Shown: positions 51,895 through 62,632, counted from the first letter of the stretch. The stretch is DNA of 64,000 nucleotides from Pseudorhodoplanes sinuspersici (GCF_002119765.1 NZ_CP021112.1:1420501-1484500); one strand, 5' to 3'. Notes: generated by a model from the letters alone, not told the origin. Numbers and translations: made by a program.

Positions 51895-51936
51895 CGAGGG
51901 GGAGACGGGTGAACCGGCTCCCCCTCGAAGTTTTTT
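51895..51936 (+). terminator. terminator of the rplU-rpmA transcript
   Basis: CGAGGGGGAG-...-CTCCCCCTCG, a 10-bp perfect stem, then AAGTTTTTT. It is 70 bases after rpmA and 15 bases before the GNAT gene, so that gene may need its own promoter or read-through. Confidence 0.8.
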
Positions 51937-51951
51937 CAAAGGAGCCTGACC

Positions 51952-52551
51952 ATGACCTGCCTGGAATTGCGGACCCAAAGCTATCGGGAGGACAGTATCC
52001 CCGTCCTCGAGACCGAGCGGCTGATCCTGCGCGCGCCGAAACTCGAGGACGCTAAGCATGTAGCCGCGCTCGCCAACGACAAACGCATCGCGGAAAACAC
52101 GCGACGCATCCCGCACCCTTATTCGCATGTCGATGCCGAGGACTTCATTGCCACGGCCAATGTGCCGAAGGGTGAGATCAATTTCCTCATCACCATGCGC
52201 GATGGCACGCCGGTCGGAGCATGCGGCATTGCAACGCATGACGATACGATGCCGGAGATCGGCTACTGGCTCGGCACCAAGTTCTGGAGTCAGGGCTACG
52301 GCACCGAGGCCGCACGCGCATTGATCGATTTCGCCTTCACCGAACTTGAGCACGAAGCGCTTCAGGCTGGTGCGCGTGTGACCAATCCGGCGTCGCGCCG
52401 CATTCTGGAAAAATGCGGCTTCCAATGGACCGGTGTCGGTCTGTCACGCATTCGCGCGCTCAACTCATCCGCACCCATCGATCGCTTCCGGCTCGATCGC
52501 GGCTTGTGGACATCCTTGCGCCGCTGGAGCGACGTCCGGCGCGTCTCTTAA
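51952..52551 (+). CDS. GNAT family N-acetyltransferase (RimJ/RimL-like)
   Basis: A 199-residue acetyl-CoA-dependent acetyltransferase. VLETERLILRAPKLEDA starts the domain; EIGYWLGTKFWSQGYGTEAARALIDFAF carries the pyrophosphate-binding loop (core FWSQGYGTEA), and VTNPASRRILEKCGFQWTG the end motif. RimJ/L types acetylate protein N termini or small amines. AAAGGAG is eight bases ahead of ATG 51952. In this group a GNAT gene commonly lies between rpmA and obgE, so it is likely part of that conserved block, but its substrate is unknown. Confidence 0.88.
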   Translation: MTCLELRTQSYREDSIPVLETERLILRAPKLEDAKHVAALANDKRIAENTRRIPHPYSHVDAEDFIATANVPKGEINFLITMRDGTPVGACGIATHDDTMPEIGYWLGTKFWSQGYGTEAARALIDFAFTELEHEALQAGARVTNPASRRILEKCGFQWTGVGLSRIRALNSSAPIDRFRLDRGLWTSLRRWSDVRRVS

Positions 52552-52701
52552 GACGCCTCGAAGGATAGCGGGACGGATGTGCCGTCCCGCCGCTCCATGA
52601 AGGGGTGGAAATTTTCCCAATTTCGAGGTATGGACGCGTTTGCCTACGAGATGTCTGCTGGACGCTCGGTCGGCGGATGTCTCGTTAGAAGGGGAATGTA
52701 A

Positions 52702-52905
52702 GTGGCTACAGGTACGGTTAAGTGGTTCAACGCCACCAAGGGGTATGGCTTCATCCAACCCGGCGGTGGCGGCAAGGATGTGTTCGTGCACATTTCTGCG
52801 GTGCAGCGCGCAGGCCTGACGGGCCTGAATGAAGGCCAACAGATCGAATACGAAGTCGTGTCCAATCGTGGACGCGAGTCGGCTGAAAATCTGAAGGTGC
52901 GGTAA
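52702..52905 (+). CDS. CspA-family cold-shock protein
   Basis: A 67-residue single-stranded nucleic-acid-binding beta barrel. RNP1 is KGYGFI and RNP2 is VFVHIS; the start [18 protein letters not shown] (GTG start at 52702 after AAGGGGA) is typical. It can act as an RNA chaperone. The ~140-base leader between the GNAT stop and the start codon is longer than needed, as often seen in cold-shock genes, although I see no clear cold-box. A strong terminator follows the gene. Confidence 0.93.
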   Translation: MATGTVKWFNATKGYGFIQPGGGGKDVFVHISAVQRAGLTGLNEGQQIEYEVVSNRGRESAENLKVR

Positions 52906-52950
52906 CAACCTGACGCGGCCTGCCGGTCGCTTTAGAAAACCGCAGGATCA

Positions 52951-52977
52951 AGCCCGGCTTTCCAGCCGGGCTTTTTG
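52951..52977 (+). terminator. terminator after the cold-shock gene
   Basis: AGCCCGGCT-TTCC-AGCCGGGCT followed by TTTTG, a 9-bp perfect stem 45 bases after the stop codon. It also borders the convergent methyltransferase gene. Confidence 0.85.
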
Positions 52978-53022
52978 TTTGTCACGCGACTTGTTTGTCC
53001 CACGCGGTCAGGCGAAAGCGGT

Positions 53023-53982
53023 TCAAGCCACCGCACGCCGCGGCAGGCAAGCTTCGGCGATCGCAGCGACATGCCGGTGATCGGTGCCGCAGCATCCCCC
53101 CATGATGTTGAAGCGCGTACCGAGCGCGCCCCGCAGTCGCGCATAGCGGCGGCCAAGATCGACGGGATCGCCAGTGTCGAGGTCCGGCGAATTGTCGAGT
53201 TCGGCATGGCTGCGCATCGACGAATTGGCTCTGATGCCGCGCAAGCGCTTCACCCAGGCTTCACCGTTTGCAAGCGCATCGGCAAAATGCGCCGGGTGAG
53301 CGCAATTGATCATGTAATAAGCCGGCGCGCCGTCAGTCTGTTCGTCGGTCTTGTCGATCGCCTCGCGCATCGTTTCGCCGCTCGGCAACCGTCCATCGGT
53401 TTCCGTGGTGAACGAAATCACCACCGGCATGCCGACCGATGCCGCCGCCCGCGCGATGCCGATGGCTTCGCCCGAATGCGTCATCGTGAACGCGCTGATG
53501 AGATCGGCTTCGGTATCGGCGAAGATCTCGGCCTGGAAGGCGTGATAGCGCTGCGCCTCATCGCCGCTCATTTGCTGTTCGGGGAAATAGCCATCGCCGC
53601 GCGGACCGATATTGCCGCTGATCGGCATCGGGCTTCGCGGCGTTTCGAACTCATCGCGCAGCGATGTCATCAATGCGATGCCTTTGCGATTGAAGCTGGT
53701 GAGTTCGCTGTAAGAATAACCGAGCTTCGTGCCCCAATCGGTGCTTGCGCGCCATGTCGCGCTTTCCAGCACGAAACCGGCATTCTGGGCTCGCGCGATC
53801 TCGACGTGACGGATGTAATAGTCGCGCAGCGTTCTTTCGCCGGCGTCGGTCGCGTGCAGCGTGAACGCGGCATTCAACGGCAAATCCATGCCCTCCTGGA
53901 AGATCAGCGTGGTTTCAAGGCCGCTATCGGTGAGAAACGGATAATCGTCGAGCTGCGGCAAATGCGAACGATATTTCGCCAT
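53023..53982 (-). CDS. homocysteine S-methyltransferase family protein
   Basis: A 319-residue (beta-alpha)8 zinc methyltransferase (MmuM/BHMT-like) that transfers a methyl group to homocysteine or a related thiol. LTDSGLETTLIFQEGMDLP opens the barrel (core TDSGLETTLI). Zinc ligands are in MINCAHP and the pair in MGGCCGTDHRH. The donor could be S-methylmethionine, betaine or another methyl compound; no cobalamin domain is present. The gene is convergent with the cold-shock gene. AAGGAG precedes the start. Confidence 0.9.
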   Translation of the reverse strand: MAKYRSHLPQLDDYPFLTDSGLETTLIFQEGMDLPLNAAFTLHATDAGERTLRDYYIRHVEIARAQNAGFVLESATWRASTDWGTKLGYSYSELTSFNRKGIALMTSLRDEFETPRSPMPISGNIGPRGDGYFPEQQMSGDEAQRYHAFQAEIFADTEADLISAFTMTHSGEAIGIARAAASVGMPVVISFTTETDGRLPSGETMREAIDKTDEQTDGAPAYYMINCAHPAHFADALANGEAWVKRLRGIRANSSMRSHAELDNSPDLDTGDPVDLGRRYARLRGALGTRFNIMGGCCGTDHRHVAAIAEACLPRRAVA

Positions 53983-54200
53983 CGTCTAACTCCTTCACAT
54001 GAAATGCAAAAATGGGCGCGAACGCCGGGGGTGGACCCCATTGGTCGGCGCGGACACTAATGAAGTTCACGCTGCGGCCTAGCAGGATCGTGGTACAGCG
54101 CCGACAATGTCGCTAAACCGCATTCAGATCAGCGGCTTAGCGGGAATTCCAGTGCCGCGCCGCGGCCTTCCGGGAACGGGCGCGCGGGTGAACTGGACTC

Positions 54201-54845
54201 GTGGTACACTTGGCGATGCTCGAAAAAGCCCCGATCCGCAGTGGCAAGGACACGCGCGAGAAGCTGCTCGCGCTGGCGGAAGAGGCTGTTCTCGCCAAAG
54301 GCTTTGCCGGCACCTCGATCGACGAACTGATCACCGCGGCCGGCATCACCAAAAGCGGCTTCTTCTACCACTTCAAGGACAAAGGCGACCTCGCCAAAGC
54401 ATTGCTGCTGCGCTACCTCGAACACGATCAGCAAGTGCTGGATGAACTATTCCGGCGCGGCGACGAACTGAATGAAGATCCGCTGCACGGCTTTCTGGTC
54501 GGCCTCAAGCTGTTCGCCGAGATGATGGCGAACATGACCGAAGCGCATCCCGGCTGCCTCGCTGCATCCTTCGTCTATCAGGACCAGCTCTTCAATCGCG
54601 ACGTGCGCGACCTCAATGCCGAAGGCGTCCTGCGCTGGCGCCGCCGATTCCGCGAACGTTTCGAGCTGATCGCACAGAAATATCCGCCGCGCGATGACGT
54701 CGATCTCGATGCGCTGGCCGACATGGCCGCGACACTGATCGAAGGCGCGCTGATCCTGTCGCGCGCCCTGCGCGATCCGATGATCCCGCCAAAGCAAGTG
54801 CTGCTCTATCGCGACTTCGTCAGGTGCGTGTTTTTGAGGGATTGA
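54201..54845 (+). CDS. TetR/AcrR family transcriptional regulator
   Basis: A 214-residue repressor. The HTH is in KLLALAEEAVLAKGFAGTSIDELITAAGITKSGFFYHFKDKGDLAKALL (core TSIDELITAAGITKSGFFYHF). The ligand domain resembles the AcuR/TetR_C family that starts ...AHPGCLAASF. The start could be GTG 54201 or ATG 54216; neither has a strong ribosome-binding site. It stands alone, with the copper operon convergent 107 bases downstream. Its target is not evident. Confidence 0.87.
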   Translation: MVHLAMLEKAPIRSGKDTREKLLALAEEAVLAKGFAGTSIDELITAAGITKSGFFYHFKDKGDLAKALLLRYLEHDQQVLDELFRRGDELNEDPLHGFLVGLKLFAEMMANMTEAHPGCLAASFVYQDQLFNRDVRDLNAEGVLRWRRRFRERFELIAQKYPPRDDVDLDALADMAATLIEGALILSRALRDPMIPPKQVLLYRDFVRCVFLRD

Positions 54846-54883
54846 GCTTTGGTGACTCCCTCCCTCTCAAACACATACTGCAT

Positions 54884-54946
54884 TGGTGACCCCCACCCGA
54901 CGCGCTTCACGCGTCGACCTCCCCCCTTTCAGGGGGAGGTGCAGTC
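54884..54946. repeat. palindromic intergenic repeat
   Basis: Two adjacent hairpins: GACGCG-CTTCA-CGCGTC and ACCTCCCCC-CTTTC-GGGGGAGGT. Between the convergent TetR gene and the copper operon; may double as a terminator. Related to 17040-17184. Confidence 0.7.
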
Positions 54947-54952
54947 AATACT

Positions 54953-55951
54953 TTAGTGATGCGAATGCCCGCCGCCCGCTGCGCCGCCTGACGGGGCACC
55001 ACCGCCGATCGGCCCGACGCGATATTCGACATCGACCTTGCCGGCCTTCTCGAACACCAGCGTGCCTTTCACGGTCTGCCCTTGCTTGAGGCCGGATTTC
55101 AGCTCCTGGAACATGATGTGATAACCGCCAGGCGTCAGCTCCACGGTTTGACCCGGCTTGATCTCGAGACCCTTCGGTAATTCGCGCATCGTCATCACGC
55201 CGCCTTCCGTCGCCATTTCGTGGATCTCGAAACGGCCCGCGACCGGCACCGAACCGCCGATCAGGCGATCCGGCTCCTTGCCGTTATTGGTGATCTTCAT
55301 GTAGCCGCCGGCGACCTTCGCGCCGCCTGGCGTCGCCCGCGACCATGGCGCTTCAATCGTGATCGAACCGACCTTGTAGACATTTGCTGCTGCCGGCGCG
55401 GCTCCTGCACCGTGCCCTTTATGCTGTGCCAGAATGACAACCGCAGGCGCCGGGAATTTCAACGCATGCGCATCCTGACCCTGCGCAGGAATATCAGTCC
55501 AGCGTGCTTCGCCGGTCTCGCATTCCTGCGTCACCGGAAAATACAAGCGACCTTCCGGCAAGTCGCCCGCAAGGAAACTCGCGAACACGAATTCATCGTA
55601 AAAATCGTCCGGCAACTTGCCGCCGCTCCAGACGATTTCCTTCACGCCTTCGGTGAGTTGCACGCCATGGTAATAAGGATACGATTTGCCATAGGCACCC
55701 TTCACGGTTTCGATCTGCCAACCCGGCTTCATCATCGGCTTCACCGCGATCACGCCTTCCGGAATCTGCGCGCGCACTTTCAGCGTCGCCGAGCCATCGC
55801 AGCCATGCGGCACTTTCAGAACCGCCTTGTAGCCCGTCCCTGCTTTCGCCTCGCGCGTTTCCAGCGTCACATGCGCGAAGGCGACGCCGCCTGCGAGCAT
55901 CATCCAAGCGAAGGTCGTGGCCGTCCCTGCAAGTCTGGTCATCATGATCAT
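54953..55951 (-). CDS. copper-binding fusion: YcnI (DUF1775) + PCu(A)C domains
   Basis: A 332-residue exported protein. The signal peptide ends at AFA, so His27 becomes the mature N terminus (HVTLETREA), the copper ligand in YcnI. The YcnI domain (27 to ~180) has the conserved Trp in WSGGKLPDDFYDEF. A His-rich linker leads to the PCu(A)C domain from ~191, with the copper set HxM (His244, Met246), Met253/Met255 and HIM (His278, Met280). A Gly/His-rich tail ends the protein. Fusion of the two chaperones fits delivery of periplasmic Cu(I/II). Last gene of a copper operon with the TonB receptor. Confidence 0.92.
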   Translation of the reverse strand: MIMMTRLAGTATTFAWMMLAGGVAFAHVTLETREAKAGTGYKAVLKVPHGCDGSATLKVRAQIPEGVIAVKPMMKPGWQIETVKGAYGKSYPYYHGVQLTEGVKEIVWSGGKLPDDFYDEFVFASFLAGDLPEGRLYFPVTQECETGEARWTDIPAQGQDAHALKFPAPAVVILAQHKGHGAGAAPAAANVYKVGSITIEAPWSRATPGGAKVAGGYMKITNNGKEPDRLIGGSVPVAGRFEIHEMATEGGVMTMRELPKGLEIKPGQTVELTPGGYHIMFQELKSGLKQGQTVKGTLVFEKAGKVDVEYRVGPIGGGAPSGGAAGGGHSHH

Positions 55952-55968
55952 CCTGTTGGTCTCCTACA

Positions 55969-58074
55969 TTACCATTTGAATTTCAGGCCGGCATAGACGG
56001 CGCGGCCGGTGCCGGGTTCGAACAGCGCACTGCTGAGGTTTGCCACGCGTGCCGTGCTTGCGCTCGCGATGTAGGCCTTATTTGAGAGGTTGCGGCCTTC
56101 GACATAGAACGAGAGCCGCTCACCTTTGTCGTACCCTGCCCGCAACCCCCAAAGCGCATAGGGGTCTGTCGTCAGCGTATTGGCCGCATCAACGTAATAA
56201 CCTTGCGGCACCCATTCGATATTTGGGCCAAAGAAAATTCCGGACGGGTGTTTGTAGACAAGCTCCGCGCGCAGATAATGAGGCGGTGCGCCAGGCAGCG
56301 CGTTGTCGCCCCAAGTTGGATCGTTGTCGTAGAAAAAATCGTTCCACGTATAGGCGACGTGCGCCCACAGCGTGTCGGGATTGTCACCCATGACAAACAT
56401 CGACTTGACGAGCGCGGCCCCAAATCCGACTTCCAGCCCCTGATGCACAGTGCGACCGGCATTGAGGACATCGCATGAGCCGGTTGCTGCCTGATTGCTG
56501 AAACATAGAAGCTCGTTTTGGATTTCCGCGCGATAAAGCGCGATATCCCACGTGACATAAGGCCGGCGTCCGCGTGTCCCGATCTCATAGGTGGTTGCCC
56601 GCTGAGCCTGGATTTGCGTGAACGGGATCGCCAAGGCGCTTGATCCCTCACCAAAACTCGGCACCTCGGCGCTGCGCGAAATATTGGCGAAGACCTGCGC
56701 GGTTGGATCGATATCCCACAGCAACCCGAATTTCGGGCTCCACAGATTGAAATCGGTTTTGCCCGACTGATCGCCATTCGACAAAAAGCGGTCGATTCGC
56801 TGGCGCGACGCGTTCAAAAATTGCGTGCCGGCAACGGCCGCAACATTCGGCAGGAAGTAAAACGAATTCTCGACATAGGCGGAGGTGTTCTTCGACTTGT
56901 CCAGAGACGATGAGAGCAGCGCGCCTTTCGTCGCCATGACACCGTTCTGATATTGCTTGTTGTCGATCTCGCCATTGAGAATATTGACGCCGGCAACGAG
57001 CCTGTTCCTGAACCCATGGATCAGGCGGTCGTCGACCATGCGGCCAAACCCGCCATAGTCCTCATAATCGTAATCCAGCCACTGGAAGATCGGATGCATC
57101 AGGTGGCGACTGGTGCTGAAGGCGCCAACCTCGAAGGTTGTGTTGTCGAGCTGGATCGTCGTCTTGTTGGCCACGCGGTTTGAATTGATGTTGCGCTGCC
57201 AGTCGTTGAGGACATTGTTCAGGGCTGCGGTCCGCGGCGCGTTCAATGCGCTGGCTTTCGTCACCGAGCCGGGAATACGCTGCTCGATATTGTTGCCATT
57301 GAAATAGAAACGCGTCTCGACGTTCGGCGAAATCCGGTAACCGAAATTGGCCGAACCGCGCAGCAGGTCGCCGTTGCTGTGATCGCGGTAGCCATCCTGC
57401 ATCTGGTACGAGCCGGTGACGAAATAGTCGAACGGTCCGTAAGCCGCGCCCGAACTCGCCTGAATCCGGCGATAGCCGAAAGCGCCAATATCCTGGCTCG
57501 CGGCAAGCGGACTGGCATCGCGCCCGCTTGGCACCACGAAATTGATCGCACCACCCAGCGCATTGGCGCCGAAGCGCAATGCATTGGCGCCGCGAAAAAC
57601 CTCGGTGTAGCGGTACGCTGTGGGGTCGATCTCCTGCAGATCGAAATAACCGTCTGCGGTGTTGATGGGGATTCCATCCATGTAGAGCTGGATGCCGCGG
57701 CCATGGAAGTTGCGCGACAGGCCCGAGCCGCGGATCGACAGCCGCGCGTCCTCGCCCCATTTCGGCTGCGCCCAGACACCCGGGACATAATCGAACATGT
57801 CCTTCACGGTGGCTGTGCGCTGATCGCGCAATTCTTCCGACGTGACGATGGCGACGGCGCCCGGCGTCTGCTGGATCTCCTTGCGCGCTTCCGCAACGGT
57901 CGGAATGGTCAGGCTTCCTTCAGACGGCGCAACCGGCCCGTTACTTGGGTTCGCCGGCGATGTGACGGTGATGGTTGGCAGTGCTGTTTGTGCGGCCGCA
58001 ATGGATGGCAGGATTGCCGCCAAGATGGCTGTCTTGGCCGACAGCGCGCAGGACGCGCGCAAAAAACGAGACAT
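55969..58074 (-). CDS. TonB-dependent receptor, probable copper uptake
   Basis: A 701-residue outer-membrane receptor. After the signal peptide (AAAQT), the plug domain runs from EIQQTPGAVAIVTSEELRDQRTATVKDMFDYVPGVW (core TPGAVAIVTSEEL); the TonB box is probably LPTITVTSP. The 22-strand barrel ends in an aromatic residue (GLKFKW). Substrate is inferred from neighbours: the gene lies between a DUF2946 protein and a YcnI::PCu(A)C chaperone, all on the minus strand with 17 bases to the latter. OprC-like copper receptors have this setting. It shows no iron-specific feature. Confidence 0.87.
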   Translation of the reverse strand: MSRFLRASCALSAKTAILAAILPSIAAAQTALPTITVTSPANPSNGPVAPSEGSLTIPTVAEARKEIQQTPGAVAIVTSEELRDQRTATVKDMFDYVPGVWAQPKWGEDARLSIRGSGLSRNFHGRGIQLYMDGIPINTADGYFDLQEIDPTAYRYTEVFRGANALRFGANALGGAINFVVPSGRDASPLAASQDIGAFGYRRIQASSGAAYGPFDYFVTGSYQMQDGYRDHSNGDLLRGSANFGYRISPNVETRFYFNGNNIEQRIPGSVTKASALNAPRTAALNNVLNDWQRNINSNRVANKTTIQLDNTTFEVGAFSTSRHLMHPIFQWLDYDYEDYGGFGRMVDDRLIHGFRNRLVAGVNILNGEIDNKQYQNGVMATKGALLSSSLDKSKNTSAYVENSFYFLPNVAAVAGTQFLNASRQRIDRFLSNGDQSGKTDFNLWSPKFGLLWDIDPTAQVFANISRSAEVPSFGEGSSALAIPFTQIQAQRATTYEIGTRGRRPYVTWDIALYRAEIQNELLCFSNQAATGSCDVLNAGRTVHQGLEVGFGAALVKSMFVMGDNPDTLWAHVAYTWNDFFYDNDPTWGDNALPGAPPHYLRAELVYKHPSGIFFGPNIEWVPQGYYVDAANTLTTDPYALWGLRAGYDKGERLSFYVEGRNLSNKAYIASASTARVANLSSALFEPGTGRAVYAGLKFKW

Positions 58075-58126
58075 TTCAAACTCCGATTGACGATGTGAGA
58101 TCGCGGCCGCAAACGGCCGCGGCGGA

Positions 58127-58516
58127 TCACACAGTCAGCGGAGGTGCGCGCGCTGGCCCGGCCCGGGCCGGCGCTGTGTTGCGAAGTGTCTCGTCGGGGG
58201 TGGGAGCGTAGGTGCTGGCAATCGCCGGGCGCCGCAGCGGAATGGCGACCGGATCCGGCGTCAGCGCCGCCCCGGCCAGCAGCGAGCCGCACAGAACGCA
58301 GTGGTATTTGGCCGAATGCTGCGGGGCGCCGCCATCGTCCGACGGGGTGGTGCTGCCGCTGCCAAAGCAGATGACCGATAACTGGCCGAAATCAGCGCCG
58401 CTGGCGTTGGCCGGCAGCGGTGAGAAGGCCGCCAGCAGGGTCTGCAACGCAATGGCATAGGCCGCGATCAAACCGACCGCCGCCCGCACCCGCCCGCGTG
58501 TGAACAGACCCTTCAT
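58127..58516 (-). CDS. DUF2946 family protein
   Basis: A 129-residue exported or membrane-anchored protein. MKGLFTRGRVRAAVGLIAAYAIALQTLLAAFSP is a signal or anchor segment (core AAVGLIAAYAIALQTLLAA). The DUF2946 mark is the short HxxCxxC-like box YHCVLCGSLL after a Gly/Ser loop with QLSVICFGSG. Such proteins commonly precede TonB-dependent copper receptors, suggesting a copper-related periplasmic role. The stop is 52 bases before the receptor start on the same strand. Start chosen at ATG 58516; the frame extends upstream without support. Confidence 0.82.
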   Translation of the reverse strand: MKGLFTRGRVRAAVGLIAAYAIALQTLLAAFSPLPANASGADFGQLSVICFGSGSTTPSDDGGAPQHSAKYHCVLCGSLLAGAALTPDPVAIPLRRPAIASTYAPTPDETLRNTAPARAGPARAPPLTV

Positions 58517-59872
<1,356 letters not shown>

Positions 59873-59878
59873 AGTTAT

Positions 59879-59910
59879 TTGTCGTCCCCGCGAAAGCGGG
59901 GACGACCGAA
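59879..59910. repeat. REP-like palindrome
   Basis: GTCGTCCCCGCGAAAGCGGGGACGAC, a near-perfect hairpin. Same core as the pair bounding the GIY-YIG gene at 556-587 and 886-916. It could also serve as a terminator after obgE. Confidence 0.8.
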
Positions 59911-59920
59911 TTCTGAATCG

Positions 59921-60649
59921 CTATAACTTCAACATATCCCTCAGCTTCGCCGCATCGGCCGGCGCTGCGCTCTTCTGATCGTTGTCGAAATAGACATACA
60001 CATCGCGGCGCTGGCGTTTCCATTTGCGGATATCGTCCGCCCACGCTTTCAGCGTCTTGTCGGAATAATGACCCTTGTAGCGGCCGCCCGGCCCGTGTCC
60101 GCGCACATAGACATGACGGGCTGTCACCACCCATGGCGCGGGCGCATCGGCATGATCCGAAAGACAGAGCGAAACATCATGCTCGCGAAGAAGACCGAAG
60201 ATACGTTCATCGTACCAGCTCTCATGACGAAACTCGAAAACGTAAGCGTGCTTGCGCTTCAGGAGCTTCAGGAATGAGGCAAGCCGCTCGTAATTGACGT
60301 GAAATCCCGGCGGCAGCTGAAACAGTACAGGGCCAGCCTTGTCGCCGAGCCGCTTGAGGCGTGTTTCCATCAGCGTGAGCGAGTTGCGGGACTTGTCGGT
60401 CAGCCGCTTCCAGTGGGTGATGAATTTCGACGCCTTCCAGGCGAAGATGAAATCGGGCGGGGTCTGATCGCGCCAGCCTTTCACAGCCTCGACCGTCGGC
60501 GTGCGATAGAACACGCCATTGAGCTCGGTGGTATCGAACTGCGTCGCGTAATAGGCCAACTGATGCTTGACCATCAGTTCCTTGGGAAAGAACGGCCCGC
60601 GCCAGGACTGATAGTGCCAGCCCGAGGTGCCGATATGGATACGGGCCAT
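59921..60649 (-). CDS. DUF72 domain-containing protein
   Basis: A 242-residue TIM-barrel protein of the DUF72 (YecE) family. IHIGTSGWHYQSWRGPFFP opens it (core GTSGWHYQSW), with FDTTELNGVFYRTP, PVLFQLPP and FEFRHESWYDE as the conserved set, then YVYFDNDQKSAAPADA near the end. Function is unknown; structural similarity to xylose isomerase-like sugar enzymes has been noted. The gene is opposite to obgE and proB, 49 bases past obgE, and is a frequent passenger in this region. Confidence 0.93.
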   Translation of the reverse strand: MARIHIGTSGWHYQSWRGPFFPKELMVKHQLAYYATQFDTTELNGVFYRTPTVEAVKGWRDQTPPDFIFAWKASKFITHWKRLTDKSRNSLTLMETRLKRLGDKAGPVLFQLPPGFHVNYERLASFLKLLKRKHAYVFEFRHESWYDERIFGLLREHDVSLCLSDHADAPAPWVVTARHVYVRGHGPGGRYKGHYSDKTLKAWADDIRKWKRQRRDVYVYFDNDQKSAAPADAAKLRDMLKL

Positions 60650-60752
60650 CTGCCTCTCTTCAATATGCTTTCAGTTCATGACGGGCGGGAAATTCGCTGC
60701 TAGATAACGCCCCGCCGGCCCCAAGAGTTCGGCTTCCTGAAGATCGCTTGTG

Positions 60753-61883
60753 ATGTCCACCCGTACACCCGCCCTCACCGATTTCCGGCGCATCGTCGTC
60801 AAGGTCGGCTCGTCGCTTCTGGTCGATGCCGCCGCCGGCAAGCTGCGCGAGCCATGGCTGCGCGCCTTGTGCGAAGACATCGCCTCGCTGCACGAGGGTG
60901 GCCGCGACATCCTCGTAGTATCTTCTGGCTCGATCGCGCTCGGACGCTCGGTGCTGAAGCTGCCGAAGGGCCCGCTGGAACTTGAGGACTCACAGGCCGC
61001 TGCCGCGGTGGGACAAATCGCGCTCGCCCGCATCTGGGCTGAGATGCTGTCCGGCCACGGCATCACCGCAGGGCAGATCCTCGTCACCCTCGGCGACACC
61101 GAGGAGCGGCGCCGCTATCTCAATGCGCGTTCGACCATCGACCGCCTGCTCAAGTGGAAGAGCGTACCGGTGATCAACGAGAACGACACCGTCGCCACCA
61201 CCGAAATCCGCTACGGCGACAATGACCGCCTCGCCGCGCGGGTCGCAACCATGGTGAGCGCCGACCTGTTGGTGCTGCTGTCGGACATCGACGGCCTTTA
61301 CGACGCGCCGCCAAGCGTGAAGGCCGATGCGAAATTGATCCCGGTCGTCGAGCGCATTACGCACGAGATTGAATCCATGGCCGGCGCATCGGGCTCGGAA
61401 TTGTCGCGCGGCGGCATGGTCACCAAGATCGAAGCCGGCAAGATCGTCACCAATGCCGGAACGCACATGGTGATCGCCTCGGGCAAGACGATGCATCCGT
61501 TGCGCGCCATCATCGATGGCGGGCCTTGCACCTGGTTTCTCACGCCGGCCAATCCGGTTACCGCCCGCAAGAAGTGGATTGCAGGTGCGCTCGAATCCAA
61601 AGGCATATTGCATATCGATGCTGGCGCCGTGGCGGCGCTGCGGCGTGGTGCGAGCTTGCTGCCAGCGGGCGTGAAGCGTTGCGACGGCGCGTTCCAGCGC
61701 GGCGACGCCGTGATCATCCGCGATCTCGACGGCGCGGAGATCGCGCGCGGGCTTGTCGCTTATGATGCCGAAGATGCCGGCAAGATCATCGGCCAGTCGT
61801 CAGCCGATATCGTCAGCATTCTCGGCATATCGGGCCGCACCGCGATCGTGCATCGCGACGATCTGGTGCTGTCGGGACGCTAG
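60753..61883 (+). CDS. proB: glutamate 5-kinase
   Basis: A 376-residue kinase catalysing the first step of proline synthesis, glutamate to gamma-glutamyl phosphate. [37 protein letters not shown] and [17 protein letters not shown] are ProB motifs. A PUA domain forms the last ~100 residues ([19 protein letters not shown]). ATG 60753 is used; GTG 60750 is also in frame. With proA further on, it makes up the proline pair, although a VanX-like gene on the other strand lies between. Confidence 0.96.
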   Translation: MSTRTPALTDFRRIVVKVGSSLLVDAAAGKLREPWLRALCEDIASLHEGGRDILVVSSGSIALGRSVLKLPKGPLELEDSQAAAAVGQIALARIWAEMLSGHGITAGQILVTLGDTEERRRYLNARSTIDRLLKWKSVPVINENDTVATTEIRYGDNDRLAARVATMVSADLLVLLSDIDGLYDAPPSVKADAKLIPVVERITHEIESMAGASGSELSRGGMVTKIEAGKIVTNAGTHMVIASGKTMHPLRAIIDGGPCTWFLTPANPVTARKKWIAGALESKGILHIDAGAVAALRRGASLLPAGVKRCDGAFQRGDAVIIRDLDGAEIARGLVAYDAEDAGKIIGQSSADIVSILGISGRTAIVHRDDLVLSGR

Positions 61884-61930
61884 CGCATGATCCGGAAAAG
61901 TGGGCACCGATTTTCCGACAAGTTTATGCA
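61884..61930. repeat. intergenic repeat with GGAAAAGTGGGCACCG
   Basis: CGCATGATCCGGAAAAGTGG then GCACCGATTTTCCGA, with GGAAAA and TTTTCC pairing. Related to the element at 22791-22859. Located between proB and the VanX-like gene. Confidence 0.7.
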
Positions 61931-61942
61931 CAAACAAATGAC

Positions 61943-62632
61943 TCAACGCACCGGAAAATCGAAATAGTCGCCGGGGAACGGCTCGTTCCGCAGCGTGAAG
62001 TGCCACCATTCCTTTGCATAGGGAATGAACCCATGCGCACGCATCGCGTCGGACAGTAATTTGCGATTGGCGCGCTGCTGCGCACTGACATCGCCGCGCG
62101 ATCCCGCGCGCGGCGACAGGAAATCGAAATGCGTGCCCATGTCGAGTTCTTCGTTGCCCGGCAACGACACCAAGGTGAGATCGACGGTCGAACCGCGCGA
62201 ATGTCCCGAACGCTGCGAGAGATAGCCTTCGCGAAACAGATGGCGCTTGTCGATGTCGGGATAGAATTCGGCCTTGGTCCCGTTCTCAGGCCCGCGCGCC
62301 CAGCGGGCGAAATGCGCCACCGCCCGCACCGGCCGATAGCAATCGAACACCTTCAGCCCCAGCTTCCGCGGGGCAAGGTCCCGTTGCACCGCCCCCAATG
62401 CCGCAGCCGCCTGCCGGGTCAGGATGCAGACCGGCGCCTCATAGCCATCAACCCGCGTGCCGACAAAATTGTGCGGACTGAAATAGCGCAGATCGACCAC
62501 AAGGCCCGGCACCACAGAGGCGACATCGACAAAAGCTGATGGCCGGGTCTGCGCGTCCACGCTTTGTCCCATGCACGAGAGAATGGCGGCAACGGCGAGT
62601 CCTCTCGGCAATGAACGAATCGCGCGCTGCAT
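61943..62632 (-). CDS. VanX-like D-alanyl-D-alanine dipeptidase
   Basis: A 229-residue peptidase M15D protein, splitting D-Ala-D-Ala in peptidoglycan turnover. A signal peptide (MQRAIRSLPRGLAVAAILSC ... DAQ) puts it in the periplasm. Zinc motifs are SGHSRGSTVDLTL (His and Asp ligands) and EWWHFTL (catalytic Glu and third His). The start at 62632 fits the signal; longer frames to 62776 have no ribosome-binding site. Here it probably recycles wall peptides, not glycopeptide resistance, because no vanH or vanA is near. Confidence 0.87.
   Translation of the reverse strand: MQRAIRSLPRGLAVAAILSCMGQSVDAQTRPSAFVDVASVVPGLVVDLRYFSPHNFVGTRVDGYEAPVCILTRQAAAALGAVQRDLAPRKLGLKVFDCYRPVRAVAHFARWARGPENGTKAEFYPDIDKRHLFREGYLSQRSGHSRGSTVDLTLVSLPGNEELDMGTHFDFLSPRAGSRGDVSAQQRANRKLLSDAMRAHGFIPYAKEWWHFTLRNEPFPGDYFDFPVR

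Noticed and set aside
61943-62632. Vancomycin resistance cluster around the VanX-like gene
   Set aside because: No vanH, vanA or vanRS-like genes nearby; a housekeeping wall-recycling role is simpler.
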